Of a DNA stretch of 64,000 bases, positions 1-8,113 are shown piece after piece (the stretch's first letter is position 1; each line of letters opens with the position of its first letter). The notes beneath the pieces are model-generated. The model was given only the letters and a program-made list of their open reading frames with translations. It was not told the origin of the DNA and ran no database searches. Source of the DNA: Candidatus Eiseniibacteriota bacterium. Its GTDB lineage: Bacteria > Joyebacterota > Joyebacteria > Joyebacterales > Joyebacteraceae. The DNA lies in contig JAUXGN010000006.1 in the NCBI GenBank assembly GCA_030622115.1, positions 1 to 64,000 of the forward strand, written 5' to 3'. Made by a program: the position numbers and the translations under genes.

Positions 1-596
1 ACTCGTTCGCATCCCAGGCAAGCGCGATCCTCAAGGACGAGCCCAAGGCGAACGCGATAACTCTGAGGGGAATCGCAACGCGCGAGGCTATCCCAACGTT
101 TGAAGACCGATACAATCTGAGAGCGGCCGCTATCGCCCAGTACCCGATGTACCGAGGCGTTGCCGGCCTGGTCGGGATGACCGTCCTGCCTGCACCGGGC
201 TCGGTTGACGAAATGACGACACTCTTGAGGGAACACTACGAGGAGTATGATTTCTTTTTCATGCACTTCAAGTACACGGACTCGACCGGAGAGGACGGAG
301 ATTTCTCAGGCAAGGTTGCGGCCACTGAGGACTTTGATACGCTCGTCCCAGGCGTCGCTGACATGGCCAAGGACGTGCTCCTCGTGACGGGTGACCATTC
401 AACACCATCTCTGCTCGCGTCGCACAGCTGGCACCCGGTTCCTGTGCTGCTCAAGTCCCGGTACTCCCGTCGTGACGCATGTGAGAGCTTCGGGGAGACG
501 AGCTGTCTTGGAGGGGCTCTGGGCGTCATTCGCGGCGTTGATCTCATGCCTCTCATGCTCGCACATGCGGGACGTCTCGCGAAGCTCGGGGCTTGA
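1..596 (+). CDS. apgM: 2,3-bisphosphoglycerate-independent phosphoglycerate mutase, archaeal type (3' part)
   Basis: The reading frame is already open at base 3 and runs to the stop at 594-596, so only the C-terminal ~197 residues are present. The product interconverts 3- and 2-phosphoglycerate in glycolysis and gluconeogenesis. Support comes from the alkaline-phosphatase-superfamily C-terminal signature: a YDFFFMHFKYTDSTGEDGD segment, then a VLLVTGDHSTPS metal-ligand segment with Asp-His, and a WHPVPVLLKS segment near the end, as in ApgM rather than the GpmI or cofactor-dependent enzymes. The stop overlaps the start of lnt. The N-terminal part lies outside the window. Confidence 0.9.
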   Translation, partial: SFASQASAILKDEPKANAITLRGIATREAIPTFEDRYNLRAAAIAQYPMYRGVAGLVGMTVLPAPGSVDEMTTLLREHYEEYDFFFMHFKYTDSTGEDGDFSGKVAATEDFDTLVPGVADMAKDVLLVTGDHSTPSLLASHSWHPVPVLLKSRYSRRDACESFGETSCLGGALGVIRGVDLMPLMLAHAGRLAKLGA

Positions 597-2212
597 TGAT
601 GAACGCTGCGAAGGGAAGAGATCTGGTTCTTCTCATTATCGGGGGGGCGGTGCTTGCGCTTGCGTTCGCCCCGGCGAGTCTCTTCCCGCTCGCGTTCGTC
701 GGGCTTGTTCCGCTCTTTGTCGTCATGGGACGGGAGAAGCCGGGCGGGTTCTGGCGGACCTTTCGCCCGGGATTCATCTTCGGCCTGGCCTTCTTTCTTC
801 CTCTTCTCTACTGGCTGGTCTTCCTTTCGTCGAACGAGGTGGACAACCCCGTTCTCATGGTGGGACCGCTGCTCCTTCTGATATCGTTGCAAGCCTTCTA
901 TTGGGGGCTCTTCTCAGCGGGGGCAGGGTTCATCACGCAGCGGACTTCATTGCCGCGCGTTGTAGTCTACCCACTCGTCTGGACGGCCTGCGAGTACTTG
1001 CGTTCGATCTTCGTGCTCGGATTCACCTGGGGCAATCTGGGATACGCAGCCGTCGCGATTCCTGAGGCCATTCAGTTCGCATCAGTGACCGGACTCTTTG
1101 GAGTGACGCTGTGGATAGCGCTTGTGAACGTCATGGTAGCCGAGGGGCTGGCGCTCGGTCTGAGGTTGCGGGATCAATCGCTGAAGCGTCTTTACGTACT
1201 CGAGGCGGCACTGGCGCTGGTCATTCTGATTCCGGTCGCGCACGGGGCGCTCGTCCTGCGCATGGCCGGACCCGTGGGGCCGGTTGATCGCAAAGCGAGT
1301 TCAGCTGAGCCGGTGGGGAGGACGATCCGCGTTGCGGTCATCCAGCCGAACATCGAAGGCAAGCGAAAATGGGATCCCGCGTATCGTGAGGTCAGTTTCG
1401 ATGTCCTCTACGCTCTAACCCGCGAGGCTGCAGAGGAGAAACCGGACCTCGTTATCTGGCCGGAGACTGCTGCCCCGAGCTATCTCCTGAAGGATCCTGC
1501 CCATCTGGTGGCCATTATGGCTCTCGCAGATGAGACCGGTGCAGCCATTCTTACGGGCTTCCCCGACCGCGTGGGGGACGGCTCGGAGGAGTACATCTAC
1601 TTCAACTCCGTGCTTTTCATTGAGCCGATGGATGCCGTCGGTGTGAACGCCGGTAGCGGATTCCCGAAGTACGACAAGATCCATCTCGTTCCGTTCGGCG
1701 AGGTGCTTCCGTTCGAGAGCGTTCTCCCGTTTCTGAAACGCGTCGACGTAGGACAGGCCGGCTTCACACCGGGCGGGAAGCGTGTCGTCTTCGCCGCTCC
1801 GCGCGCTCGGTTCTCCACGCTGATCTGCTACGAGTCGATCTTTCCGGGACTTGTGCGCGGATTCGTCGACGACGGAGCAGAGCTTCTCATCAACGTCACC
1901 AACGACGTGTGGTACGGTCGTTCATCGATGCCGTTCCAGCACGCTTCGATGGCCGTGATGCGGTGCATCGAGAACCGGAGGAGCCTGGCAAGGAGCGCGG
2001 ACACCGGAGTGTCGCTCTTCGCAGATCCATACGGACGGGTCACTGCCAAGACCGAGATCTTCACACGCGGCTTCCTCGTGGCCGACGTGCCGGTTGTTGG
2101 TGAGACGACTTTCTACACGCGTCACGGCGACCTGATCGCGTGGCTGGCGCTCGCCGCGAGCGCAGTGGGTATCGTACTAGCGTTCGGAGAACGGCTTCGA
2201 GCGCGCGCGTAG
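596..2212 (+). CDS. lnt: Apolipoprotein N-acyltransferase
   Basis: Integral inner-membrane enzyme that adds the third acyl chain to the N-terminal cysteine of lipoproteins, a step needed for Lol export in diderms. It is 538 aa, normal for the family. The first ~220 residues are hydrophobic segments (for example LALAFAPASLFPLAFVGL), followed by a nitrilase-fold domain. The expected catalytic triad is visible: Glu about 290 in WPETAAPS, Lys about 361 in DKIHLVPFGE and Cys about 411 in LICYESIFPG. ATG 596 overlaps the apgM stop by one base; TTG 593 and ATG 599 are alternative starts. A last hydrophobic segment closes the protein. Confidence 0.93.
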   Translation: MMNAAKGRDLVLLIIGGAVLALAFAPASLFPLAFVGLVPLFVVMGREKPGGFWRTFRPGFIFGLAFFLPLLYWLVFLSSNEVDNPVLMVGPLLLLISLQAFYWGLFSAGAGFITQRTSLPRVVVYPLVWTACEYLRSIFVLGFTWGNLGYAAVAIPEAIQFASVTGLFGVTLWIALVNVMVAEGLALGLRLRDQSLKRLYVLEAALALVILIPVAHGALVLRMAGPVGPVDRKASSAEPVGRTIRVAVIQPNIEGKRKWDPAYREVSFDVLYALTREAAEEKPDLVIWPETAAPSYLLKDPAHLVAIMALADETGAAILTGFPDRVGDGSEEYIYFNSVLFIEPMDAVGVNAGSGFPKYDKIHLVPFGEVLPFESVLPFLKRVDVGQAGFTPGGKRVVFAAPRARFSTLICYESIFPGLVRGFVDDGAELLINVTNDVWYGRSSMPFQHASMAVMRCIENRRSLARSADTGVSLFADPYGRVTAKTEIFTRGFLVADVPVVGETTFYTRHGDLIAWLALAASAVGIVLAFGERLRARA

Positions 2213-2287
2213 GTTCTCCGTCCCAGTGCTGAACCATCCCTCTCTCACATTCCCGAGCCAAATTCACTCCAAACCTCCCACGCACAA

Positions 2288-2377
2288 CGCAATCGTTGCG
2301 ATGCGGCCTCGTCTCTTGTCCAGGACACTCATCCGGGAGGACGCCAATGCATGGCAGCAAGGCAGATTCGGCGAATC
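2288..2377 (+). promoter_or_regulatory. Two dyads upstream of the sigma-54 promoter (candidate activator sites)
   Basis: The dyads are CGCAA-TCG-TTGCG at 2288-2300 and GATTCG-G-CGAATC at 2365-2377. They lie roughly 120-130 and 45-55 bp upstream of the predicted sigma-54 start. The distal one is at the distance usual for enhancer-binding activators such as PilR; the proximal one could bind a second regulator. The dyad symmetry is visible; the binding protein is inference, and no sigma-54 activator gene is in the window. Confidence 0.35.
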
Positions 2378-2394
2378 GCCCATCTGATTCGCTG

Positions 2395-2410
2395 TGGCAT
2401 GAGACTTGCT
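2395..2410 (+). promoter_or_regulatory. Sigma-54 promoter of the type IV pilus operon
   Basis: TGGCAT-GAGAC-TTGCT matches the -24/-12 consensus TGGCAY-N5-TTGCW, with exactly ten bases between the GG and GC dinucleotides. Transcription would begin near 2421, about 60 bases before the first pilus gene at 2482. Sigma-54 control of pilin genes through PilS/PilR is known in Pseudomonas, Myxococcus and Geobacter, so sequence and context agree. A start at 2421 rules out the earlier in-frame ATG at 2347. Confidence 0.65.
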
Positions 2411-2481
2411 TGGTATCGCAGCGGGGAGAGCCGTGCGTGGGGGCACGGTGGCCCGGGATTGGGTGCATGGAGGGCAGAGTA

Positions 2482-3858
2482 ATGAGGAACCACTTCATCG
2501 GGGCGTTGCTGGGTTTCAAGCAGGACGGACCCGGGCGTCTTCGCAGGATCGGAAAGGGAGAGCGAGGGGCATCGCTCATCGCCGTCATGGCTCTGACGAC
2601 GGCGGTGCTGCTGATTGGAACCGCGCTATTCATCTTCGGCATAGCGGAACACGATCTCGTGACGTACCAGGCTGAGGAAGCGAAGGCTTTCTACCTGGCC
2701 GAAGCCGGAATTCAGCGTACGAAGGCATACCTCAGCGCGAAGATGAACCTGCATCCACCGCAGTACCCCGCGAGCGGGAGCTTCACAGGTGAGGCTCTGG
2801 GTACTGGTGAGTACACGACCACATTTGTGAGCGCCGGAGGCATGGGCTCGACGTTGACGGAGTATGACGTTGTGTCGGTAGGTGAGGTAAACGGCGTCAA
2901 GAGCGAGATCCATGTGACGATCGGCAAGGAGACGTTTGCGAAGTACCTGTGGTTGACGAACCAGTCGAACGCCTTCAGGTGGTTCACAACCAATGACCGT
3001 CTTGATGGGCAGGTGCACAGCAACAGCTGGATACGCATCAACGGAGATCCATGGTTCGGAGACAAGGTCACGACGACCAAGGACGGGATCCTGATGTTCC
3101 CTTGGAGCGAACCGACCTTCGAGAAGGCGTACGAGGTCGGTGTCGACAAAATTGCCATCCCGAACCGCAACAAGCTCCGCACGGATCTTCGCAGTGCTGC
3201 GCAGTCGGGTGGACTTTTGTTGGGGAACCTGAGTGGTTCGCACGCTCGATACGAGATCATCCTGGCACGCAATGGAGCAGACGGGTTCTTGAGCTACCGC
3301 TCGTACACAAAGCATGGCCATCACTATGTCTACAGCGGTTGGAGCGACGTTAATCTGGCGACTCTGAACGGTCTCGTCTGGGCTGAGGAGACCGTTTGGA
3401 TTGAAGGCACGCTCGATGGTCGACTGACGATCGGAAGCGAAGGGGATATCTGCATCCGGGACGACATTCTCTACCTGGATTCTACCCCCGGAAGTGGTCC
3501 AAACCCGAGTTGTGACGACATGCTGGGGCTCATCTCTAGAGGGAACATCATCGTCGCAAGGACGGCTGCGAACAACAATGACTGCGAGATTCATGCGGCA
3601 ATGATCGCACTGCAGAGCTCCTTCGAGGCTGAGGACCCCTCCGTGGGCAGCCCGAGAGGTGATCTCATCGTATACGGGTCGATCACTCAGCGCAGTTGGG
3701 GGCGGGTCTGCATGTTTGAGGTAGCCGGGTGGATCATTCACGGGTACAGCAAAGAGTATCACTACGACACACGCATGACGAGTGAGGCGCCACCCTTCTA
3801 CCCACAGACGGGTTCCTATCTCATAACCCGTTGGGTCGAGGTTCCTCCGTCCGCCTAG
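2482..3858 (+). CDS. PilX-like pilus assembly protein (type IV pilus locus)
   Basis: A 458-aa protein with a short basic leader, then GASLIAVMALTTAVLLIGTALFIFG and QAEEAKAFYLAEAGIQ. This is the N-terminal signature of PilX-type pilus proteins: a hydrophobic helix lacking Glu5, followed by the A(F/Y)YLAEAGI segment. The remaining ~380 residues (a DGQVHSN segment, then WIEGTLDGRLTIGSEGDI) resemble the DUF4900/polymer-forming architecture and may form an exported beta-rich domain. ATG 2482 was chosen for the GGAGGG seven bases upstream and because it lies downstream of the predicted sigma-54 start. ATG 2347 has a good GGGAGG but would be upstream of that start. It is the first gene of the pilus operon. 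PilX-like is sound by motif; the C-terminal role is unknown. Confidence 0.75.
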   Translation: MRNHFIGALLGFKQDGPGRLRRIGKGERGASLIAVMALTTAVLLIGTALFIFGIAEHDLVTYQAEEAKAFYLAEAGIQRTKAYLSAKMNLHPPQYPASGSFTGEALGTGEYTTTFVSAGGMGSTLTEYDVVSVGEVNGVKSEIHVTIGKETFAKYLWLTNQSNAFRWFTTNDRLDGQVHSNSWIRINGDPWFGDKVTTTKDGILMFPWSEPTFEKAYEVGVDKIAIPNRNKLRTDLRSAAQSGGLLLGNLSGSHARYEIILARNGADGFLSYRSYTKHGHHYVYSGWSDVNLATLNGLVWAEETVWIEGTLDGRLTIGSEGDICIRDDILYLDSTPGSGPNPSCDDMLGLISRGNIIVARTAANNNDCEIHAAMIALQSSFEAEDPSVGSPRGDLIVYGSITQRSWGRVCMFEVAGWIIHGYSKEYHYDTRMTSEAPPFYPQTGSYLITRWVEVPPSA

Positions 3859-3874
3859 GAGTGCGAAGACCAAG

Positions 3875-5635
3875 ATGGAAGAAGAAAGACACATGAAGAG
3901 TGAAGCGACGCAGGCAGAGAGCACAAGAGATCTCTTCTTCGGCAAGATGCGGCTTGGTGACGTGCTCATATCAGCCGGCGTCCTGGACGAGAAGAGCCTC
4001 ATCGAGGCGCTGGATCGCCAGAAGACAACAGGAGAGCGACTCGGCGAGGCACTCATCAACTCGGGGCGCGTGTCGGAGGTCGACATAGTCAGTGCTCTTG
4101 CTTCACAGCTTGATCTCCGGGTCTTCTATGCGCCTGACGCAATATCCGCTGAGCCGGAAACGACGCTGCTGATTCCTGATAAGATGGCGAGGAGATACCA
4201 TGCCCTCGCTGTGAGCCGTGACGAGATGACTCTCACGGTTGCAATAGCGGATCCTCTGGACATGGTGGCCATCGACGATATCCGGGTTGCCACGGGTCTG
4301 AACATCGTTCTCCAGGTAGGTAGAGCGGCCGACATAGACGCGGCCCGCGCCACGGCATACACGTCCGCCACTGCAGGGCGGGACATAGCGAATGCGGTTG
4401 AGGGCGCCAGAGTGGAGCTTGGCGTCGAGGAGATCGCGGGGAAGGATCTCAGTGAACTGGAGCTGATAAACAAGGCTGAAGACGCGCCCATTATCCGCCT
4501 GGTTGACCTGATCCTCGGGCAGGCGATCGCCGAACGCGCTACAGACATACATATCGAGCCGGCCGAGGACAGAGTGGTTGTCCGCTATCGGGTGGACGGA
4601 ATGCTCTACGATGCTCTGACTCCGCCGAAACAGTTCAGCGATGCGATCGTTGTCAGGATCAAGATCCTGTCCGATATGAACGTGGCGGAGCGGCGAGTCC
4701 CATTGGATGGTCGCTTCACAGTTCGCATCGAGAATCGGAATGTCGATATCAGGGTCTCATCTCTTCCAACGGTGTACGGCGAAAAGGTGGCGATGAGGCT
4801 TCTGGACCGAGCGGGGGTCTCAGCCGAGCTCGGTCAGCTGGGTTTTGAGGACGACACTCTGGCACTCTTCCGGAAGGGGCTTGCACGACCTTTCGGAATG
4901 GTGCTGATAAGCGGTCCCACAGGTTCCGGGAAAACGACGACGTTGTACGGTGGTCTGAGTGAACTCGACCGCAAGGGTAAGAACATCACAACTCTTGAGG
5001 ATCCGGTTGAATATCGCCTGGACCGCATCAATCAGGTCTCCATCAACAACAAAGCTGGAATGACCTTTGCAAGTGGACTGAGAGCGCTGCTCCGGCAGGA
5101 TCCGGACATCGTCATGGTAGGTGAGATCAGGGATCTGGAAACGGCTGAACTCGCAGTGAGGGCAGCGTTGACCGGACATCTTGTCCTGAGCACGGTGCAT
5201 GCGAATGACGCGCCTTCCACGTTGACTAGGATGATCGATATCGGGATAGAGCCATATCTCGTGACAAGTTCAGTCCACATGGTAATGGCGCAGCGGTTGA
5301 TTCGCAGGGTGTGCGAGAGCTGCAGGGAGCCATACGAACCGGATGCGGCCATGATGGCATCGCTCAAAGACGGTGAACTCAATGATACCACGTTCTACCG
5401 CGGCACGGGTTGTAAGCACTGCGGGGGGCGCGGCTACAGAGGAAGAATCGGAGTCTACGAGTTCATGCGGAACACACCAGAGATCACACAGTTGGTGCTC
5501 AATCACGAATCCGCGGACGTGATCCGAGCTCTGGCGATCGAACAGGGAATGAGATCGCTGAGGGAGAGCGCCTTTGCGAAGGTGAGAGATGGTGTGACGA
5601 CGCTCGAGGAAGCGCTGAGCACAGTGACCGAGTAG
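3875..5635 (+). CDS. pilB: Type IV pilus assembly ATPase PilB/GspE
   Basis: Cytoplasmic hexameric ATPase that powers pilus extension. It is 586 aa, normal for PilB. An N-terminal MshEN-type domain (MRLGDVLISAGVLDEKSL, about residues 25-150) is followed by the ATPase core: Walker A GPTGSGKTTTLYG near residue 347, an Asp box, Walker B around MVGEIRDLETAE, a His box LSTVHANDAPSTLTR, and the tetracysteine zinc motif CESC...CKHC typical of PilB/GspE and absent from PilT. ATG 3875 lies downstream of AGGAG; ATG 3893 is an alternative. pilC follows after 12 bases. No pilT or pilD is present in the window. Confidence 0.93.
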   Translation: MEEERHMKSEATQAESTRDLFFGKMRLGDVLISAGVLDEKSLIEALDRQKTTGERLGEALINSGRVSEVDIVSALASQLDLRVFYAPDAISAEPETTLLIPDKMARRYHALAVSRDEMTLTVAIADPLDMVAIDDIRVATGLNIVLQVGRAADIDAARATAYTSATAGRDIANAVEGARVELGVEEIAGKDLSELELINKAEDAPIIRLVDLILGQAIAERATDIHIEPAEDRVVVRYRVDGMLYDALTPPKQFSDAIVVRIKILSDMNVAERRVPLDGRFTVRIENRNVDIRVSSLPTVYGEKVAMRLLDRAGVSAELGQLGFEDDTLALFRKGLARPFGMVLISGPTGSGKTTTLYGGLSELDRKGKNITTLEDPVEYRLDRINQVSINNKAGMTFASGLRALLRQDPDIVMVGEIRDLETAELAVRAALTGHLVLSTVHANDAPSTLTRMIDIGIEPYLVTSSVHMVMAQRLIRRVCESCREPYEPDAAMMASLKDGELNDTTFYRGTGCKHCGGRGYRGRIGVYEFMRNTPEITQLVLNHESADVIRALAIEQGMRSLRESAFAKVRDGVTTLEEALSTVTE

Positions 5636-5647
5636 AGGAGAAGAATC

Positions 5648-6880
5648 GTGGCTGATTTTGAGTATGTCGCCAGAAGTACTGGAGGCGGGAGGATGTCGAG
5701 TGTTCTGAGTGCTGAGTCTGCTCAGGCAGCCGCGGACATTCTCCATGCTCGGGGCCTCGTGGTCCTTTCCATCAGACGTGCCAGCGAAAGAATAGGAAGC
5801 AAACTGCTCGATGGCAGTTCGCTCTTCACGAAAAAGGCGAAGGCGGCCAACGTGTCGCTCGTGACTCGCCAGCTTGCGACGATGCTTCGAGCGGGGCTTC
5901 CGCTCGTGCGCGCTCTGCACGCACTCGCCAAGGAAGGCACGGACTCCGTGCTTTCCTCTTCGCTGACGCTTGTAGCAAACCAGGTATCCGCAGGCGAGAC
6001 GTTCTCAGGCGCCCTGGCACAGCATCCGGGGACGTTCTCGGAGCTCTACGTCAACCTGGTCCGGGCCGGAGAGGAGAGCGGCAACCTCGATTCCATCATG
6101 CGGCAGCTGGCCGAGTACCTCGATCGCGTGGAGGATGTCAAACGCAGGGTGAAGTCGGCGATGGCGTATCCGATCTTCATGATCGTGTTCGTGATACTGA
6201 CATCCGCCCTCATCTTCCTCAAGATCATCCCGATGATGTCCGAGATCTACTCGAAACTCGGCGTGGATCTCCCGATGCTGACCCAGACGGTGGTCGACAT
6301 CAGCGATTTCGCTGTTTCGAAGTTCTGGCTTGTCGCGTCGATGGCGATCGGACTGGTCGTAGCATGGAAGGTGCTCATGCGCAGGAAGTCCGGGCGATTG
6401 TTCCTGGACACCATGATGATGCGCCTGCCGGCAGTTGGTGCGATCATCACGAAGGTCGTGCTGGCGAAGTTCCTGCGGACGCTTGGTGTTCTCGTGGACA
6501 GTGGGCTTCCCATTATCGAGGCTCTCAGGCTCGCCGGTGGAACGGCGGGAAGCAGTGTGGTTACGGACGCGACAGATCAGATGATCGAGATGATATCACG
6601 TGGATCCAGCCTGTCAGCCGCGTTCAAGACACCTGGTGTCTTCCCGGAGATAGTCATCCAGATGGTGGCGACAGGTGAGGAGACAGGGTCATTGAGTGAG
6701 ATGCTGACAGAGATCGCGGGCTACTACGACGAGCAGAGTGCATCAGCGATCGATACGATCGCATCTATGATCGAGCCTACCATGATCGTGATAGTAGGGG
6801 GGATGGTAGCGTTGGTCGTGGTCGCGACATTCATGCCGATCTTCACCATGGGCCAGGCGCTGAGGCGAGGCAACAGATAA
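5648..6880 (+). CDS. pilC: Type IV pilus inner-membrane platform protein PilC
   Basis: Platform protein of the pilus motor, 410 aa. The sequence shows two repeated T2SSF domains (FTKKAKAANVSLVTRQLATMLRAGLPLVRAL and a second copy from about residue 270 with LAKFLRTLGVLVDSGLPIIEALRLAGG), each followed by long hydrophobic helices, and ends with IIVGGMVALVVVATFMPIF. The start is GTG 5648, eight bases after GAGGAG. It is co-transcribed with pilB upstream and followed by a 145-base gap before the major pilin. Confidence 0.93.
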   Translation: MADFEYVARSTGGGRMSSVLSAESAQAAADILHARGLVVLSIRRASERIGSKLLDGSSLFTKKAKAANVSLVTRQLATMLRAGLPLVRALHALAKEGTDSVLSSSLTLVANQVSAGETFSGALAQHPGTFSELYVNLVRAGEESGNLDSIMRQLAEYLDRVEDVKRRVKSAMAYPIFMIVFVILTSALIFLKIIPMMSEIYSKLGVDLPMLTQTVVDISDFAVSKFWLVASMAIGLVVAWKVLMRRKSGRLFLDTMMMRLPAVGAIITKVVLAKFLRTLGVLVDSGLPIIEALRLAGGTAGSSVVTDATDQMIEMISRGSSLSAAFKTPGVFPEIVIQMVATGEETGSLSEMLTEIAGYYDEQSASAIDTIASMIEPTMIVIVGGMVALVVVATFMPIFTMGQALRRGNR

Positions 6881-7028
6881 TGATTCACCCAAACTGAGAA
6901 TAACCAATAGGGACAATCGAACGAAGGAGGAAGGCTGAGAGAGAACCAGGAGGTCAGCCGCGGGCATAGGCGTGGCTGGAGAGCAGTAGTGGAAGAGCAG
7001 ACAGAAACACGATCTTTGGAGGCAGATG

Positions 7029-7448
7029 ATGTTCAAGTTCAAGAACCAGAAGGGTTTTACCCTGATGGAGCTCATGGTAGTCGTAATCATCGTCATGGTG
7101 CTCGCCGGTATCGGCGTGCCCGTCTACATGAACTACATTAAGGAAAGCAAGAAGTCGGAGGCATACGCGATCATTGACGCGATCAACTCCGGCGCGAAAG
7201 TCTTCTTCCAGAAGAACGGAACGTATGCAGGTGGAACTATGGACAACTTCCTTGCGACTGAAGATGTCGATAACGCGCAGTACTTCAGGTACGCGCTGTC
7301 GAATCAGGCGAGCGGTGGATACCGGGTCAGGGCCACGGAGAGCGGTTCATGGGCTCCGGCCGGCGCCGTGATCGACTGGACGCAGGACGGCGCCAACGGC
7401 TCCGAAGGCGATGCCGGAACTGGCTCCTTCGATGAGGATGGTTGGTAG
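7029..7448 (+). CDS. Major type IV pilin-like protein
   Basis: A 139-aa prepilin with a perfect class-III signal: short basic leader MFKFKNQKG ending in Gly(-1), then FTLMELMVVVIIVMVLAGIGVPVYMNYI with Phe+1 and Glu+5. A globular domain of about 110 residues follows, including a VFFQKNGTYAGG segment resembling PilA/GspG pseudopilins. It ends in an acidic GSEGDAGTGSFDEDGW tail. ATG 7029 is six bases from GGAGG; ATG 7026 is too close. It sits between pilC and two minor prepilins. A strong hairpin right after the stop suggests it is the most abundant product of the operon. Confidence 0.9.
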   Translation: MFKFKNQKGFTLMELMVVVIIVMVLAGIGVPVYMNYIKESKKSEAYAIIDAINSGAKVFFQKNGTYAGGTMDNFLATEDVDNAQYFRYALSNQASGGYRVRATESGSWAPAGAVIDWTQDGANGSEGDAGTGSFDEDGW

Positions 7449-7458
7449 TAGTCGGGCT

Positions 7459-7486
7459 GCCTGGGCCGTCACGCGGCGGCCCAGGC
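7459..7486 (+). terminator. Hairpin after the major pilin gene (attenuator or mRNA stabiliser)
   Basis: Perfect 10-bp GC-rich stem GCCTGGGCCG / CGGCCCAGGC with an 8-base loop, followed by GCTTTCCC with only a weak T run. Placed between the major pilin and the next prepilin gene, it would partly terminate transcription or protect the 3' end of the pilin message. Either would raise pilin output over the minor pilins. Confidence 0.65.
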
Positions 7487-7539
7487 GCTTTCCCGATCGA
7501 GGCAACGGGAGAGATGGGAGAAGACGGAGGTAAGGGAAC

Positions 7540-8004
7540 GTGCTCGGAGTGATTCGGAATGAGCGAGGCTTCAGCATCATGGAGAATATGGTCGCGCTGG
7601 TCATCTTCTCCATAGTCATCATCTTCCTCTACCAGATGCTCTTTAGCGGGCGAATGCTTGTTGAGACCGGTGGAGAGAGGCGGATGGCTCTGAAGCTGGC
7701 CGAGTTCAAGATGGAGGAGCTCAAGCACGCCGGCTACGATTCACAGGGGCTGGATGATGATTGGACGAGTCTCAATATGGCGACGGGCAATCACCCGACC
7801 AACGATCCGTCCGTGCTGATGGACAACAGGGGAACACCGGGTACGCAGGACGATCTCATTGGGAACATGACCTGGACCGTCGTGGACACGACCTGGTCGG
7901 GTGGAGGGGTGACCACGAGGTGCAAGATCGTGCGTGTGTCGGTCGAGTGGCCGAGGATCGGACCGAGAGACCTCGTGTGGCTCGCAACACTTGTCTCCCA
8001 ATAG
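7540..8004 (+). CDS. Minor prepilin, PilV/PulI-like
   Basis: A 154-aa prepilin-type protein: leader MLGVIRNERG with Gly(-1), then FSIMENMVALVIFSIVIIFLYQMLF with Phe+1 and Glu+5. The remaining ~120 residues contain a KLAEFKMEELK segment and a WTVVDTTW segment typical of PilV/GspI-type minor pilins. The start is GTG 7540, about ten bases after GGAGG. It would need the prepilin peptidase PilD, which is not encoded here. The exact minor-pilin class is uncertain. Confidence 0.8.
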   Translation: MLGVIRNERGFSIMENMVALVIFSIVIIFLYQMLFSGRMLVETGGERRMALKLAEFKMEELKHAGYDSQGLDDDWTSLNMATGNHPTNDPSVLMDNRGTPGTQDDLIGNMTWTVVDTTWSGGGVTTRCKIVRVSVEWPRIGPRDLVWLATLVSQ

Positions 8005-8033
8005 CAGGGGACTGGATCTACGGGAGTCGACCA

Positions 8034-8075
8034 ATGACGTTCACCAAGGCTGGATCCACGGGAGTCGACCAATGA
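8034..8075 (+). CDS. Minigene 1: 13-codon upstream ORF
   Basis: Encodes MTFTKAGSTGVDQ and stops. It has its own GGGAG seven bases before the ATG, and its TGA overlaps the next ATG as ATGA (8072-8075). It arises from the 38-bp repeat. The translation signals are as good as those of the following gene, but expression is inferred. Confidence 0.35.
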   Translation: MTFTKAGSTGVDQ

Positions 8076-8113
8076 CGTTCACGAAGGCTGGATCCACGGG
8101 AGTCGACCAATGA
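8072..8113 (+). CDS. Minigene 2: identical 13-codon upstream ORF
   Basis: Encodes the same MTFTKAGSTGVDQ from a slightly different DNA copy and ends in an ATGA overlap (8110-8113) with the prepilin start. The peptide is identical because the 38-bp repeat reuses the same frame relative to each ATG. It would feed ribosomes to the prepilin gene by termination-reinitiation. Confidence 0.35.
   Translation: MTFTKAGSTGVDQ

Noticed and set aside
641-647. Run of seven Gs near the start of lnt as a frameshift switch
   Set aside because: Runs of seven occur by chance in several core genes here (also in rng near 40723 and ecfT near 27802); lnt is essential in most diderms and unlikely to be switched off.
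2347-2481. In-frame ATG at 2347 with a good GGGAGG as the start of the PilX-like protein
   Set aside because: It lies upstream of the predicted sigma-54 transcription start, adds 45 hydrophilic residues before a prepilin-like leader, and ATG 2482 also has a good ribosome-binding site.
2626-4086. Long open frame of about 486 codons antisense to the PilX-like gene and pilB
   Set aside because: It lies opposite well-supported pilus genes, has no family motif and is typical of antisense openness in GC-rich DNA.
8038-8109. Upstream in-frame extension as a missing leader for the PilW-like prepilin
   Set aside because: It has no ATG, GTG or TTG start and would place Pro rather than Gly at -1.
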